This document shows positions 63,762-64,000 of a stretch of 64,000 nucleotides of DNA, piece after piece; the stretch's first letter is position 1; the number at the start of each line of letters is the position of its first letter. The notes below the pieces were generated by a model. That model ran no database searches and was not told the DNA's origin. It was given only the letters and a program-made list of their open reading frames with translations. The stretch is from Cupriavidus sp. Its GTDB lineage: Bacteria > Pseudomonadota > Gammaproteobacteria > Burkholderiales > Burkholderiaceae. The stretch covers positions 80,903-144,902 of the forward strand of contig JAPSLC010000006.1 of NCBI GenBank assembly GCA_031181345.1, given 5' to 3'. Both the position numbers and the translations under genes were made by a program.

Positions 63762-64000
63762 TTAGAAGCGGTGACGCATGCCGATCGTCACGCCGGTCTG
63801 GTTCTCGCCGGCTTGCGCGGTACCCGCGCCATTCAGGCCCAGCGCCGAACCATCCTTGTTGCGCACGTAGCCGACGTTCATATAGACGTCGGTGCGCTTG
63901 GACAGCGAGTAGTCGGCGGACAGCACGAACATCCACGGATCGGCACCGGTGTTCTTGGTGTCTTCGTAGTAGGCCGCGCCGGTCAGGCTGAAGGCCGGGG
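63762..64000 (-). CDS. Gram-negative trimeric porin (3' end only)
   Basis: The last 78 residues of an outer-membrane porin are in the window; the rest is beyond the right edge. Readable strands include WMFVLSADYSLSKRTDVYMN, VGYVRNKDGSALGLNG and NQTGVTIGMRHRF, ending in the terminal Phe needed for barrel insertion. The GMRHRF terminus is typical of the Burkholderiales porin family. Co-transcription cannot be judged. Confidence 0.9.
   Translation of the reverse strand, partial: PAFSLTGAAYYEDTKNTGADPWMFVLSADYSLSKRTDVYMNVGYVRNKDGSALGLNGAGTAQAGENQTGVTIGMRHRF

Overview
The window is a very GC-rich chromosomal segment. Its gene content points to a betaproteobacterium of the Burkholderiales (Cupriavidus/Ralstonia-like), but this rests on gene families and repeat style only. 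Supporting signs are a Burkholderiales-type trimeric porin at the right edge, a 7Fe ferredoxin FdxA, a DHA2/HlyD/NodT-type efflux operon, a large GlgE-type glycogen/trehalose locus, and REP-like inverted repeats in intergenic gaps. I see no rRNA, tRNA, CRISPR array, IS element or prophage.

Region 1 (1-25.9 kb) is a glucan/trehalose island, almost entirely on the minus strand. In transcription order it holds a degenerate RsbT/SpoIIE-like protein, glgE, treS-maltokinase, glgB, glgX, malQ, a lone receiver protein, glgP, glgA, treZ and treY (cut by the window edge). A type IB topoisomerase gene lies inside it on the plus strand. Together these cover trehalose to maltose to maltose-1-phosphate to alpha-glucan, branching, classical GlgA elongation, debranching and phosphorolysis, and TreY/TreZ return of glucan to trehalose. 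No glgC or otsAB is visible.

Region 2 (25.9-33.1 kb) has a DJ-1/PfpI protein on the minus strand and, divergently, a four-gene DNA-repair operon: ligase-associated exonuclease, ATP-dependent ligase, DEXH helicase and phosphoesterase. All three junctions are ATGA stop/start overlaps.

Region 3 (33.2-42.5 kb, minus strand) contains an EmrB/EmrA/NodT-like tripartite exporter, then three transcription units: a fatty-acid hydroxylase/sterol desaturase, an MFS carrier, and an alpha/beta hydrolase with an iron-type alcohol dehydrogenase. The three units share the palindrome core TAATATATTA and a near-identical leader (ACAGGAGACA). I read this as one small uncharacterised regulon. A GntR/FCD regulator lies just beyond, separated from it by a type IV (AbiEi/AbiEii-like) toxin-antitoxin module whose toxin gene looks frameshifted.

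Region 4 (45-64 kb) is a mixed housekeeping and envelope stretch. It has an exported hypothetical protein, an SDR, a lipoprotein gamma-glutamyltransferase, PurT, a DinB-like protein, a thioredoxin and a chemoreceptor. It continues with a TetR-controlled rifampin-phosphotransferase-like enzyme, a SnoaL-like protein, a sorbosone-dehydrogenase-like lipoprotein overlapping a TonB receptor, a DUF4382 lipoprotein, a tiny lipoprotein, FdxA and the 3' end of a porin gene. Several intrinsic terminators and two kinds of REP-like repeats are legible here.
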